This document shows positions 57,359 through 64,000 of a DNA stretch of 64,000 bases, in pieces. The stretch comes from Sepiola atlantica. Taxonomy: Eukaryota > Mollusca > Cephalopoda > Sepiida > Sepiolidae. Both the position numbers and the translations under genes were made by a program. The notes under the pieces are model-generated. The model saw only the letters and a list, made by a program, of their open reading frames with translations, was not told where the DNA came from and ran no database searches. The DNA is taken from the NCBI GenBank assembly GCA_963556195.1, contig OY744537.1, positions 19,900,274 to 19,964,273 of the forward strand. The letters are read 5' to 3'. The first letter of the stretch is position 1, and each line of letters begins with the position of its first letter.

Positions 57359-60281
57359 AGATCTTATAAAAAAAAAATATTATATACCATAATTTTTAAC
57401 ATTGAATACTGTATTTTTATTTAAATTTCACTTGTGTACCGCTAGTGAAACCAAATAATATGAATTTATCAATTTATAAAATGAAAAATTCAATAATCCT
57501 CAAACTTGTGCAGCTGAACAGTTGATATTGCTTACTTCAAAATTGGTTTTCTTTTTTTTTTTTTTAGTTATTTTGACTTAAAGATTTTAACAAATTGATA
57601 AACCAAAAAGAATTTTCAAAAGCATTAAATTCTTTTAATTTTCTGAAATAGCCCCCCAAAATCTAAAGTCATTTCGCTACTGTTTGCTTCTCAACTTTGT
57701 GTCTTTTTGTTTTAAGTTTTGAATTTTTTAATGTTTAGAAACGGGCAAACCTGCAAGAAGTATCGAAGTGACCGACTCAAAAGTGACCTGTGGTATTTGG
57801 GGTCCTTATGATGAGTACCTGATAACTGGTCATGAAAATGGAGAGCTTAGCCATTATGATATTAAGGTAAGTTTTCAAAATTCGCGATTTATCTTATTTA
57901 GGTCTCAGGGTTTTAGCTTTAAAAAATATTCTATTTTTTTAATTTATGGAAGTCGCTCCAGACAAGGCATCAAGCCACTTGATGTAAGGAGCTAAAAAGA
58001 ATAAATACTACTTCAAAGTCAAAAGCTAGCCAGCGATAAGTGTTAGATGGATAGACTCCAACCCAGAAAGCAGCAATTCTTCCCCCTTTGTCAGAAACAT
58101 TGCTCATGGAATGTGAGGACTAAAAGACAAAATAAGGGAAGCGAGAGTTACACGGCTGCAGGAAGTAAACCCTAGGTCCACTTTTTAATCTCCTAGTTAG
58201 CTATTAGAGATCCTTGTTCGAAACCTGTTATCGTTAAATAAGGAAGTTGGAGATAGAGAGACGCAGTGCTCTCATAGGTCCGACAGGATTATATATTAAG
58301 AGAAGGGGGTTTTGAGATAATCAGCAGCTATGGCCTGTGGAAACCGATGTGGGGCATCTGTACCCAGAGTTGATAGAGAAGGTGATGATAATGAAAGGTT
58401 TTAGGAATTTATAATGCAAGCGACCAACCAACTCGACCAGTGATGATGATGGTTTGCAGAATTTGATCAATAAATGTTAGGAAAATTCACTGTTGCTTGT
58501 TTTGGAATTTTTGAGACGCGGATTGCTAATATGGATTATTTTGATTGCTATTGTTATCATCACTGTTATTTTAACATTTCAGCTGATTTAGCCTCCGACC
58601 TTCTTCAGGTGCATTTTTTTTTAACTTGGGAATCGATACCGAATTTCGAACTGAATCCTTTATTTGATCCATGGGGGTAGATTGTCCCTGTTCTGTCTGC
58701 CATGACCAGGTAGGAGTGTTAAGTAATTTTTATTTCATTCTTAGTTATTATTACCTGTAGTTCGAAATTCTTTATAGGTTAGAAAAGATGTGCCTCAAAA
58801 AGGTTGGAGATTAGATTGGCGGAAATAACAACCAAGATGAAAATAGTAGAAGGAATAATCCAAATCAACGTTGTTTTTATTCATCCCAAGCCGTAATAGT
58901 CCAACCACTCCAAAGAAGGTAAAATGACTACGAAGATCTGGTCACCGCATGAAGGTTCCATATGAGATTATTCACTCAGAAAGACGATCCAACAAAATCC
59001 GAAATTGTTACTGTGACCACTTTTGTTCACAATTCTTCTAAATTTTATTCATGGATATGAGTTCTCCGCTTTTTTTTTAATCCAGGGAAACAGATTTTTG
59101 TTTAAATAGTTAGAGCCTCCCATAGATGGGAGTTTGCTGCTTTCCCCCCCCCCCCCTCTATTTTTTTAAATTAAAAAAACAAAAACGGATTTCTGCCAAA
59201 TATTTAGTTTCTTATATATTTTTTTCGCTATTTGCCTAGATTTTATTTATCTTTCTTTCTCTCTTCTTCTCACCGTCTTGTCTTCCTTTTCCCTCTTATG
59301 ACAGGTCTATCTGAAAATGTTATTTTGCCATGATTGTCAGGATTCATGATGGTGGTAAGGGAGTTAGATGACGTTTGTTTCATCAAAGACTGACTTCCTG
59401 TTTCCTTCACGCCGCATCTGGAATTGTCTATTACCAAAGGAAATATGGGACTTAATATAATATCTAATCAATGAAATCTGTTAGAATTTTAATTTTAAAG
59501 AACAGATTATTTGATCATCACAATTGCTGTAATTGACTGACTAGTAAAAATCAAATATTGATTTTGTAGAATGAAAGCTATCGATGACAATTTGATAAAC
59601 AAATTCTTGATTCATACTTACAACTGAGATAAATATTTCTCACAAATCAACTGATCAAAATCATATATAATTTGGGTATATCTTATAGAAATTTCAAGTG
59701 AAGAAATACACCAGAGTATTAATAATGACTTACTCAGCCCCTGACACCAACTTCCTCCTCATCTTCTTTACCAACCATAAACTGCTGACGTCCACCTATA
59801 AAACTGTAAAAGATAATTGAAAGAACTTCATAAATAAATGTACCGTTATGACTGGTATGCAAATTATTTGATCATCACAATTAATTTATTCAAGGGAGAT
59901 CACTTATCCTGAAATATGCCTCTCATTCTGAGTACTTGATGAGTTATTTCCCTTTAACCGTTCTCTGTCGTTTTCTCATTCTGATACAGGGTGGGCCAAA
60001 ATAAGGGTCCTATCTTTAAATTTGAATAACTTGAATTTGAATAACTTCCACAAAATAAAAGTTAAACTCACCAAACTTTATGTGTGTGTAGACTGACCCT
60101 TCCGAGATTTTTTGAAATAAACAAAACAAATTTTAGCCGAAAAACACTTCTTAAAACTTACAAAAACTAAAGTATTGTTTTTTACACTGTTTTGAGTTTT
60201 TTAAGCAAAAATAATGTTTTCTAAATGAGGGTACGTTCCTTAGGGCTAATACGGCTCATGCTTGGAAGGGGTCCTTTACTT

Positions 60282-60317
<36 letters not shown>

Positions 60318-62013
60318 ATAAATAAAAAAGTTATGAATTTTTAAAAATAGGACCCTTATTTTTGCCCACCCTGTATATGAAAAAGGATGAACACAAACCG
60401 GATGTGGTGATGCTCGTAATACCAAAGAAATCTTATTGTTTCATTTATTAAAAAATACAGAAGCGTTTTATTCTATTCTGATGACAAATTGGCTAATGTT
60501 TTCAACTCTAAATCAATTAAAACAGTAATGTAATCTGTGTTAAGGGTGTCAGTGTTTACCTGGCTTATATTGCGCAAACACGTGCGAGTCATCTGTCTTA
60601 AGGATCCGGTCTCCTTTGTCGATTATACTGTTCACACTTCAAAAAAAGAAGAATTGCATCGGCCTTATATCATTGGTCTTTTCTCTTGTGTTTCTGATAC
60701 AGTATTTAAAAAAAAAAAAATTGGATTTCATCATCATCATCATCAACCGGTTTATTTGTTGAATCAGGCCACAATTAATCCTCTGATGAGGGTGGGGCCT
60801 AATTGTCTAGTCTCGAAATCTAAGTCTTCCTCTCCACTCCTGTCTTTGGCAAGGTTTGATGGAATCCATACCCATGGCCTTCCTATCACGTTTGACTACG
60901 TCCTCCCAAGTCAACTTGGGTCTGCCAGTGGTGATGTTCTCTGTTGGCACATTCATCTTTCGGACTTTAGCAATCCAGCCATCGCTACGCTCAATGTGAC
61001 CCAACCAACGCAGTCTGTTCTTCCGCATGATGTCCGTAAGGCTTTTCAAGTCGACCTGTGAGAGCAGGGATTCAAAAGAAACGTACTGTTCAGGCCTCAC
61101 CAAACAGATCCATCTGACCATTGCCCTGTCATTACGGTGCAGCTTCTTTAGTATGCCAGCAGAGACAGCCCAAGTTTCTGAGCCATACAACAGCACACTT
61201 CTGACACATGAGGAGTATACACGCCCTCTCGTAGTTGTTGGCAGGTGTTTGTTTGTCATTTGGCATTAAATAACCCGAAAAGGGTTGATACACCATAAAA
61301 CAAAACAACAAAACCAAACACCATGAATAAATACCTGAACATATAAAGAACTTGAAACATAAAAACTATTAACGAAAATGACTGGATTCAGCATTAAATA
61401 ACCCGAAAAGGATTGATATGCCGTAAAACAACCAAACAAAACACTGAATAAATACTTGAACAATTAAAGAAATTGAAGCATAAAAACTTTCACCAAAATG
61501 ATCAGATTCAGCATTAAATAACCTGAAAATGGTTGATGTGCTACAAAACAACCTAAAATTTAAATTGTTTCATCTTCAGAATTATTTGATTAATTTCTTT
61601 TATTATTGTCCATTGTTCGAGGACTGACGTCATATGAAGGAATGCCTGTGCAAACAGTTTGCGTTTTCACCATTTCTCCAACCCACTGTGTTTCAAATAA
61701 TCTATCGGGCGTTATTGTTATTATTTATTTCTCATTACATGATTTTGAGTTGAGATGTCTTTGTTCCAGGCTGCCCATCTCATGTCTTATCTTATTACAT
61801 CAAGAAAAACTTGTATCTTTCTAAACAGCTGTATTGTTTCTTCTTTAATCATATAATGCAACCTTTTTTTTTTTTTTTTCATTTCTTTGTTTTTTTTTTT
61901 AGACTGGGGAACAAGTTTTGTCTGTGAGTGATCATAAAAGAATGATAAACGATATTCAAGCATCTCGTGACCAGACAATGTTTGTTACAGCATCAAAGGA
62001 CAACACTGCCAAG
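43371..62013 (+). CDS. EIF3I: Eukaryotic translation initiation factor 3 subunit I, exons 1-6
   Basis: Joining the ATG 43371-43373 with 49776-49956, 54561-54626, 56458-56607, 57739-57866 and 61903-62013 gives one open frame of about 213 residues; the remaining third of this ~325-residue protein lies right of the window. It matches eIF3i (TRIP-1) almost block for block: [85 protein letters not shown]. These are WD40 blades 1 to 5. eIF3i is a beta-propeller subunit of the eIF3 complex, which in the cytoplasm helps recruit mRNA to the 40S ribosome. Junctions have GT..AG borders and consistent phases. The start relies on the ATG just before a GTAAGAA donor at 43374; since K2 begins exon 2 in phase 0, an ATG-only coding exon fits, but transcript evidence would settle it. 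Confidence 0.92.
43374..44394. other. eIF3i intron 1, 5' part
   Basis: AT-rich with a (GT)n tract at about 44086-44105; no inserted element recognised. Confidence 0.6.
44395..44745. repeat. Facing pair of GCGTTGCCCGGG-type repeat ends
   Basis: On the + strand, ACTAGATGACATCGGCGTTG (44399) opens one copy; on the minus strand, TTAGCTGGCACCTCGGCGTT (about 44739) opens another. The two face each other 350 bases apart, with TATAGAATCA near the middle of each. The same core occurs at 8875, 22135 and 50415. Confidence 0.6.
44746..45719. other. eIF3i intron 1, G/C-homopolymer rich
   Basis: Several G or C runs (45295, 45690) and two similar ~100-base segments (44930-45060 and 45490-45570, sharing TGGGGGGG.ATCA.TTTCGCAT-like and CCACTTCCGGGCCA-like wording) suggest an old tandem duplication. 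No exon. Confidence 0.45.
45720..47700 (+). pseudogene. Jockey/CR1-type LINE, degraded, + strand
   Basis: The same family as 27380-29530. In order: an endonuclease-RT linker, [86 protein letters not shown] (catalytic FADD) and C-terminal SGNMKSNK. Multiple stops and frame changes. It sits in eIF3i intron 1, sense to the gene. Confidence 0.85.
47701..48509. other. eIF3i intron 1, unassigned
   Basis: A minus-strand ORF at 47862-48194 has no domain I recognise. Otherwise AT-rich. Confidence 0.45.
48510..49579 (-). pseudogene. Jockey/CR1-type LINE C-terminal fragment
   Basis: Minus-strand reading begins [20 protein letters not shown], then [17 protein letters not shown] and, after frame changes, [17 protein letters not shown] and FKSNVNKYV. 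The 3' end is shared with the + strand fragment at 39350-39660. Antisense to eIF3i in intron 1. Confidence 0.75.
49776..49956 (+). CDS. EIF3I: eIF3i exon 2
   Basis: 60 codons plus one base; acceptor TTTTACAG, donor TGTATCC. WD40 blade 1 and the start of blade 2 ([12 protein letters not shown]). The split tryptophan codon is completed by exon 3. Confidence 0.92.
49957..50997. other. eIF3i intron 2, 5' part
   Basis: AT-rich. A GCCGTTGCCCGGGATG core at about 50420-50436 belongs to the dispersed repeat noted elsewhere. No other feature. Confidence 0.5.
50998..51217 (+). repeat. Dispersed repeat ending in a perfect palindrome
   Basis: Resembles 26135-26330. It ends in a perfect 44-bp palindrome (51174-51217) whose centre is ACCAACCAATATTGGTTGGT. 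Confidence 0.75.
51480..51905 (+). repeat. Dispersed repeat, partner of 58535-59410
   Basis: Shared blocks include GGGATATGAGTTCCCCAC-like wording, TTTCTCTCTTCTTCTAATGA-like wording, TTAGATGAC.TTTGTTTCAT and CTTCCTGTCTCCTTC. A shorter reverse copy is at 52960-53165. Class unknown. Confidence 0.65.
51953..52140 (+). mobile_element. U2-headed SINE, short subfamily, copy E
   Basis: TTTTGGTTAGGAGCAAAGTG, GTATCTGTTCCGATACTACA, then ACATTTTTGGGAGCTGGATT, close to the U2 Sm-site region, and a decayed tail CCAACTTTGTGTGTAA. Directly followed by the 32-bp tandem array. Confidence 0.7.
52141..52584. repeat. 32-bp tandem array, ~14 copies
   Basis: Unit AAATTGAGGCAAATAGATGC plus AGTTGTAATATT recurs without visible change from 52141 to 52584. 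The unit resembles the GGGGAGGCAAGTAAATA tail of the U2-headed SINE, suggesting it grew from that tail. Confidence 0.95.
52585..52959. other. eIF3i intron 2, unassigned
   Basis: Nothing recognised. Confidence 0.5.
52960..53165 (-). repeat. Dispersed repeat, reverse copy of the 58535 family
   Basis: CGCCTGAAGAAGGTTGGAAG and CATCAGCTGAAACGTGAAAA match the reverse complement of 58560-58650. Confidence 0.65.
53190..53880. repeat. Two-part tandem satellite (128-bp and ~162-bp units)
   Basis: A 128-base unit starting AAAATCGGGAGACCTATGTT occurs at 53202 and 53330. A related ~162-base unit with AATCTGGTTTGC, CCCCCAGGGGG and CAAAATGGCAAAAAATGA repeats at about 53471, 53632 and 53796. Both share CATCCATTCAATTTCTCTGA-like wording, so one derives from the other. 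Confidence 0.85.
53881..54560. other. eIF3i intron 2, 3' part
   Basis: No repeat or ORF of note; ends TTAATGTAACTGAAG at the exon 3 acceptor, which has a weak pyrimidine tract. Confidence 0.5.
54561..54626 (+). CDS. EIF3I: eIF3i exon 3
   Basis: Two bases, 21 codons ([20 protein letters not shown] and K) and one base; donor GGTAATG. End of WD40 blade 2. The acceptor ..TGAAG is pyrimidine-poor, but both neighbours fit in frame and match eIF3i. Confidence 0.88.
54919..55294 (+). mobile_element. Hairpin-ended 127-bp tandem-repeat retroposon, copy 4 (2 units)
   Basis: Same element in the opposite orientation: TTTGGTAGTTTTGTTTTACG, two units, GT-rich stretch, A run, and the CTGGTATCACCAG hairpin ending at 55294. 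Flanked by a 13-bp duplication with one mismatch (CTCTGATATTTAA at 54906-54918, CTCTAATATTTAA at 55295-55307). Confidence 0.88.
55375..55500 (-). mobile_element. tRNA-headed SINE sharing the U2-SINE tail
   Basis: Minus strand: a box B-like CCAGGTTCGAATCCAGTTC (55450-55470), a short body, then CCTGACCTCGTGTCTAACCT and GGAGAGGAGGTAAATAAA. The last part is the same 3' tail as in the U2-headed SINEs. An A box is not certain, so the head is probably truncated or diverged. Confidence 0.7.
55640..55905 (+). mobile_element. SINE body without clear U2 head, copy F
   Basis: CCTATGAGGTCCACCCTCCC, GCGCCCCTACCGG and CCTGACCTTGTGTCTAACCT, GAGGAGGTTAATAAAC match the long body and tail of copies A, B and D. 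The sequence before it is not recognisably U2. Confidence 0.7.
55906..56457. other. eIF3i intron 3, 3' part
   Basis: AT-rich and unassigned, ending in a good pyrimidine tract at the exon 4 acceptor. Confidence 0.6.
56458..56607 (+). CDS. EIF3I: eIF3i exon 4
   Basis: WD40 blade 3 ([20 protein letters not shown], then [14 protein letters not shown]). Acceptor TTTTTTCAG, donor AGTGAGT; one base carried over to exon 5. Confidence 0.92.
56608..57112. other. eIF3i intron 4, 5' part
   Basis: C run at 56640-56652, then unassigned AT-rich sequence. Confidence 0.55.
57113..57360 (+). repeat. Dispersed repeat, partner of 23595-23825
   Basis: CGAAACAGTTTTTCATGGTA to GAGAAACTTCCGAGACTATA plus (TA)n, in the same orientation as the copy near 23600. 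Confidence 0.75.
57739..57866 (+). CDS. EIF3I: eIF3i exon 5
   Basis: WD40 blade 4 ([33 protein letters not shown]). Acceptor TGTTTAG, donor GGTAAGT, phase 0 at the end. Confidence 0.92.
57867..58534. other. eIF3i intron 5, 5' part
   Basis: Slightly GC-richer sequence at 57990-58440 with no recognised family. Confidence 0.45.
58535..59410 (+). repeat. Dispersed repeat, long copy of the 51480 family
   Basis: Shares many blocks with 51480-51905 in the same order, expanded by extra sequence at 58730-59030. Confidence 0.6.
59411..59986. other. eIF3i intron 5, unassigned
   Basis: AATTTGATCATCACAATT-like wording near 59508-59530 recurs at 59865-59885; nothing else noted. Confidence 0.45.
59987..60373. 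mobile_element. Mariner-type MITE (387 bp)
   Basis: CAGGGTGGGCCAAAATAAGG pairs with the right end over ~28 bases with one mismatch. TA duplication on both sides (59985-59986, 60374-60375). Non-coding. Confidence 0.88.
60374..60727. other. eIF3i intron 5, between elements
   Basis: Unassigned; ends in an A run next to the LINE tail. Confidence 0.5.
60728..61258 (-). pseudogene. RTE-like LINE 3' end, copy 1
   Basis: Minus strand: an open 150-codon frame (61259-60807) with [52 protein letters not shown] and [16 protein letters not shown], a standard RTE-type ORF2 C-terminus. It then runs through a 3' UTR to a (GAT)n tail, read as ATCATC on the + strand. 5'-truncated. Confidence 0.85.
61260..61560 (-). 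repeat. Old diverged 127-bp repeat array, 3 units
   Basis: Three ~120-base units with AACCCGAAAAGGGTTGATAC-like cores, clearly related to the tandem-repeat retroposon but much more diverged and lacking its hairpin head. Confidence 0.75.
61561..61902. other. eIF3i intron 5, 3' end
   Basis: Unassigned, ending in two long T runs before the AG at 61901-61902. Confidence 0.6.
61903..62013 (+). CDS. EIF3I: eIF3i exon 6
   Basis: 37 codons, phase 0, acceptor TTTTTTTAG and donor GGTAAGAAAG. WD40 blade 5 ([27 protein letters not shown]). Flanked on both sides by near-identical LINE fragments. Confidence 0.92.
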
Positions 62014-62275
62014 GTAAGAAAGAAAGAAAGAAAATTGATCTTTAATGATTTAAATTTTGATGACTCATTGAATTCTTTAAAAAGACAAGGGGAAATAATC
62101 CTGTGAGAAGTCATCTTATAAATTGGAATATATATCTTGTTTCTTGATCTTGGCAGAAGTTTTTTTTGTCAGTGTTTCACCTTTTTGATCAGTTTCTTTG
62201 CATCTTTCAGTCGCTTTTCTTACATCACCTTTGACAGAAATTGTCCTTTCCTCATCTTATATGAAACTGTGTGTC

Positions 62276-62795
62276 GTCATCATCATCATCATCATCATCA
62301 TCAACCGGTTTATTTGTTGAATCAGGCCACAATTAATCCTCTGATGAGGGTGGGGCCTGATTGTCTAGTCTCGAAATCTAAGTCTTCTCCACTCCTGTCT
62401 TTGGCAAGGCTTGATGGAATCCATACCCATGGCCTTCCTATCACGTTTGACTACGTCCTTCCAAGTCAACTTGGGTCTGCCAGTGGTGATGTTCTCTGCT
62501 GGAACATTCAACTGTCGGACTTTAGCAATCCAGCCATCGCTACGCTCAATGTGACCCAACCAACACAGTCTGTTCTTTCGCATGATGTCCGCAAGGCTTT
62601 TCAAGTCGACCTGTGAGAGCAGGGATTCAAAAGAAACGTAGTGTTCAGGCCTCACCAAACAGATCCATCTGACCATTGCCCTGTCATTACGGTGCAACTT
62701 CCTTAGTATGCCAGCAGAGACAGCCCAAGTTTCTGAGTCATACAACAACACACTTCTGACACATGAGGAGTATACACGCCCTCTCGTAGTTGTGT
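62276..62795 (-). pseudogene. RTE-like LINE 3' end, copy 2
   Basis: Nearly identical to 60728-61258 and in the same orientation; its frame (62751-62365) reads [20 protein letters not shown] through [20 protein letters not shown]. It has a longer (GAT)n tail. It is 5'-truncated within about 15 bases of the same point as copy 1. Confidence 0.88.
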
Positions 62796-63904
62796 GTATA
62801 TATATATAGTATAAAATATATGTAGAGCAAGTGGCTACGCAGAAACGTTAGTGTTTCATTCCTGAAGGAAATCAGGCAAAATGCATGGATTTACATTGTA
62901 ATATCCTATTTATAGTCTAGCGGTGTGCACTGAAACCTCCAACCAATTAGTCCTTATCCCTTAAATGCTTTTTGTTTCAAATATGACACGTTCCAACAAA
63001 ATGGCTATTTAATATAATATTCAACGAAAATGTGTCAAACTTCAACTTGTTTCACATCTGCAACGAGCCTGTTGGCAAATGTGAGTAGGTATTAGTATGG
63101 TGTTGCATCAGCACAGCTGCTAAATAGGTAATCAGTATCTTCGATGATGAATTTTTTTCAAAACCAATATAAAAAAAATTAAGCATTTAAGAATTAATTT
63201 TCCACCACATTCCCTATGTATTTTGTACAAGTTAAAGCGGTGTTTGGTAATTCTACCTTATTTCCTCCCGACACTTGCAACATAATATTTCTGTGGTGCT
63301 TCTCTTTTGGGAATCCCCTCTACCATCTTTGTCATGCAAATAATTTGAGAGAGAAAACTAAAAAAAATTTCTACATTATTTTTTGTTTTTACCAAAATAA
63401 AACGAGTATAAAATATAGATACAAGATAAATATCCATTTTTTTTAACATGGATTGCTTCTTCCTACGTTGACATATCTGCATAATTAATTAACGTTACAA
63501 ATGAATGTATTGACAACATGCCTAAGTAGTATTTTCTCTCTTTAATGTCTTTTTGGGGATGGGCTTTGTGAAAATATCCCTCTCCCTTAATAAACAGATT
63601 CTATTAATCTATCGGATCTTTAAAATTTGTCTATACACCAGTGATAATTGGCTCGGAATATTTCTCCTATAAACAGTTTTCAGTTTCTGTTAAAAATAGA
63701 GATTGATTTTTTGATTTTTTATTCACTCTAAATACAAAAAAAATGTTTTTTTGCATGAATATGATCATTCCATCCCATTGGATCATTTGTGATCATTTAT
63801 GAACTGATAGCATTTGGGGAAAGTTATGTAACTGCAGTTTAAAGGCCACCACTATTGCTATAATCAGGTGTTTACAAAAAAAAAATGTTTTCATCATCAT
63901 ATTC
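62796..63904. other. eIF3i intron 6, unassigned
   Basis: AT-rich. No exon resembling WD40 blades 6 or 7 of eIF3i was found here. Confidence 0.55.
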
Positions 63905-64000
63905 TGTTTGATATCAGTTTTACATGCTGGCATGTGTTGGACGGCTTTTAGAAATTGGCTTCCAAACTAACCTGTCTCTGGCCAGATTTTTATTCATCTC
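63905..64000 (-). pseudogene. LINE 3' end at the window edge
   Basis: GCTGGCATGTGTTGGACGGC and CCAAACTAACCTGTCTC are the reverse complement of 5540-5597, so this is a second copy of that LINE, entering from the right. Confidence 0.8.

Noticed and set aside
60537..61061. 174-codon + strand ORF
   Set aside because: Antisense shadow of the RTE LINE frame on the minus strand; the matching ORF at 62137-62616 is the same shadow in the second copy.

Overview
The window is intron-rich, AT-rich animal nuclear DNA. It carries parts of two host genes on the + strand, spread over long introns, in a dense background of transposable elements, (TA)n microsatellites and tandem repeats. TTAGGG-type interstitial telomeric DNA, Merlin, mariner and hAT elements, Jockey/CR1-, RTE- and Tx1-like LINEs and abundant SINEs fit a lophotrochozoan, most likely a mollusc and perhaps a cephalopod. 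That placement is inference from genome style, not from a diagnostic gene.

Gene 1 (3495-11740, four visible exons) is the 3' end of a TBC1D2/TBC1D2B-like Rab GTPase-activating protein; its upstream exons lie left of the window. Gene 2 (first exon ending 43373, last visible exon ending 62013) is the 5' two thirds of the translation initiation factor subunit eIF3i, a WD40 protein. Its ATG appears to be the last three bases of exon 1; the remaining exons lie to the right. The roughly 31.5 kb between the genes holds no host gene I can support, only mobile-element relics.

Layout: 1-3494 TBC intron with a U2-headed SINE, a 600-bp foldback and a nested mariner MITE plus tandem-repeat retroposon; 3495-11740 TBC exons; 11741-19330 MITEs, foldbacks and SINEs; 20021-21800 a mariner relic holding a twelve-copy 80-bp array; 22540-25960 a giant hairpin and two hAT elements; 26100-35500 a block of degraded LINE and Ty3/gypsy coding sequence; 37850-39660 mariner and LINE relics; 41297-43007 two Merlin transposons, one broken by telomeric repeats; 43270-62013 eIF3i, whose introns hold more LINEs, SINEs, satellites and MITEs.

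Three signals stand out. (i) A dispersed element bounded on one side by a CTGGTGATACCAG hairpin and built from a variable number of 127-bp repeats; its four good copies have 11-13-bp target-site duplications. (ii) A SINE family whose head is the 5' end of U2 snRNA, sharing its 3' tail with a tRNA-headed SINE. (iii) A Merlin transposon whose transposase-like ORF is cut exactly where a telomeric TTAGGG array begins.
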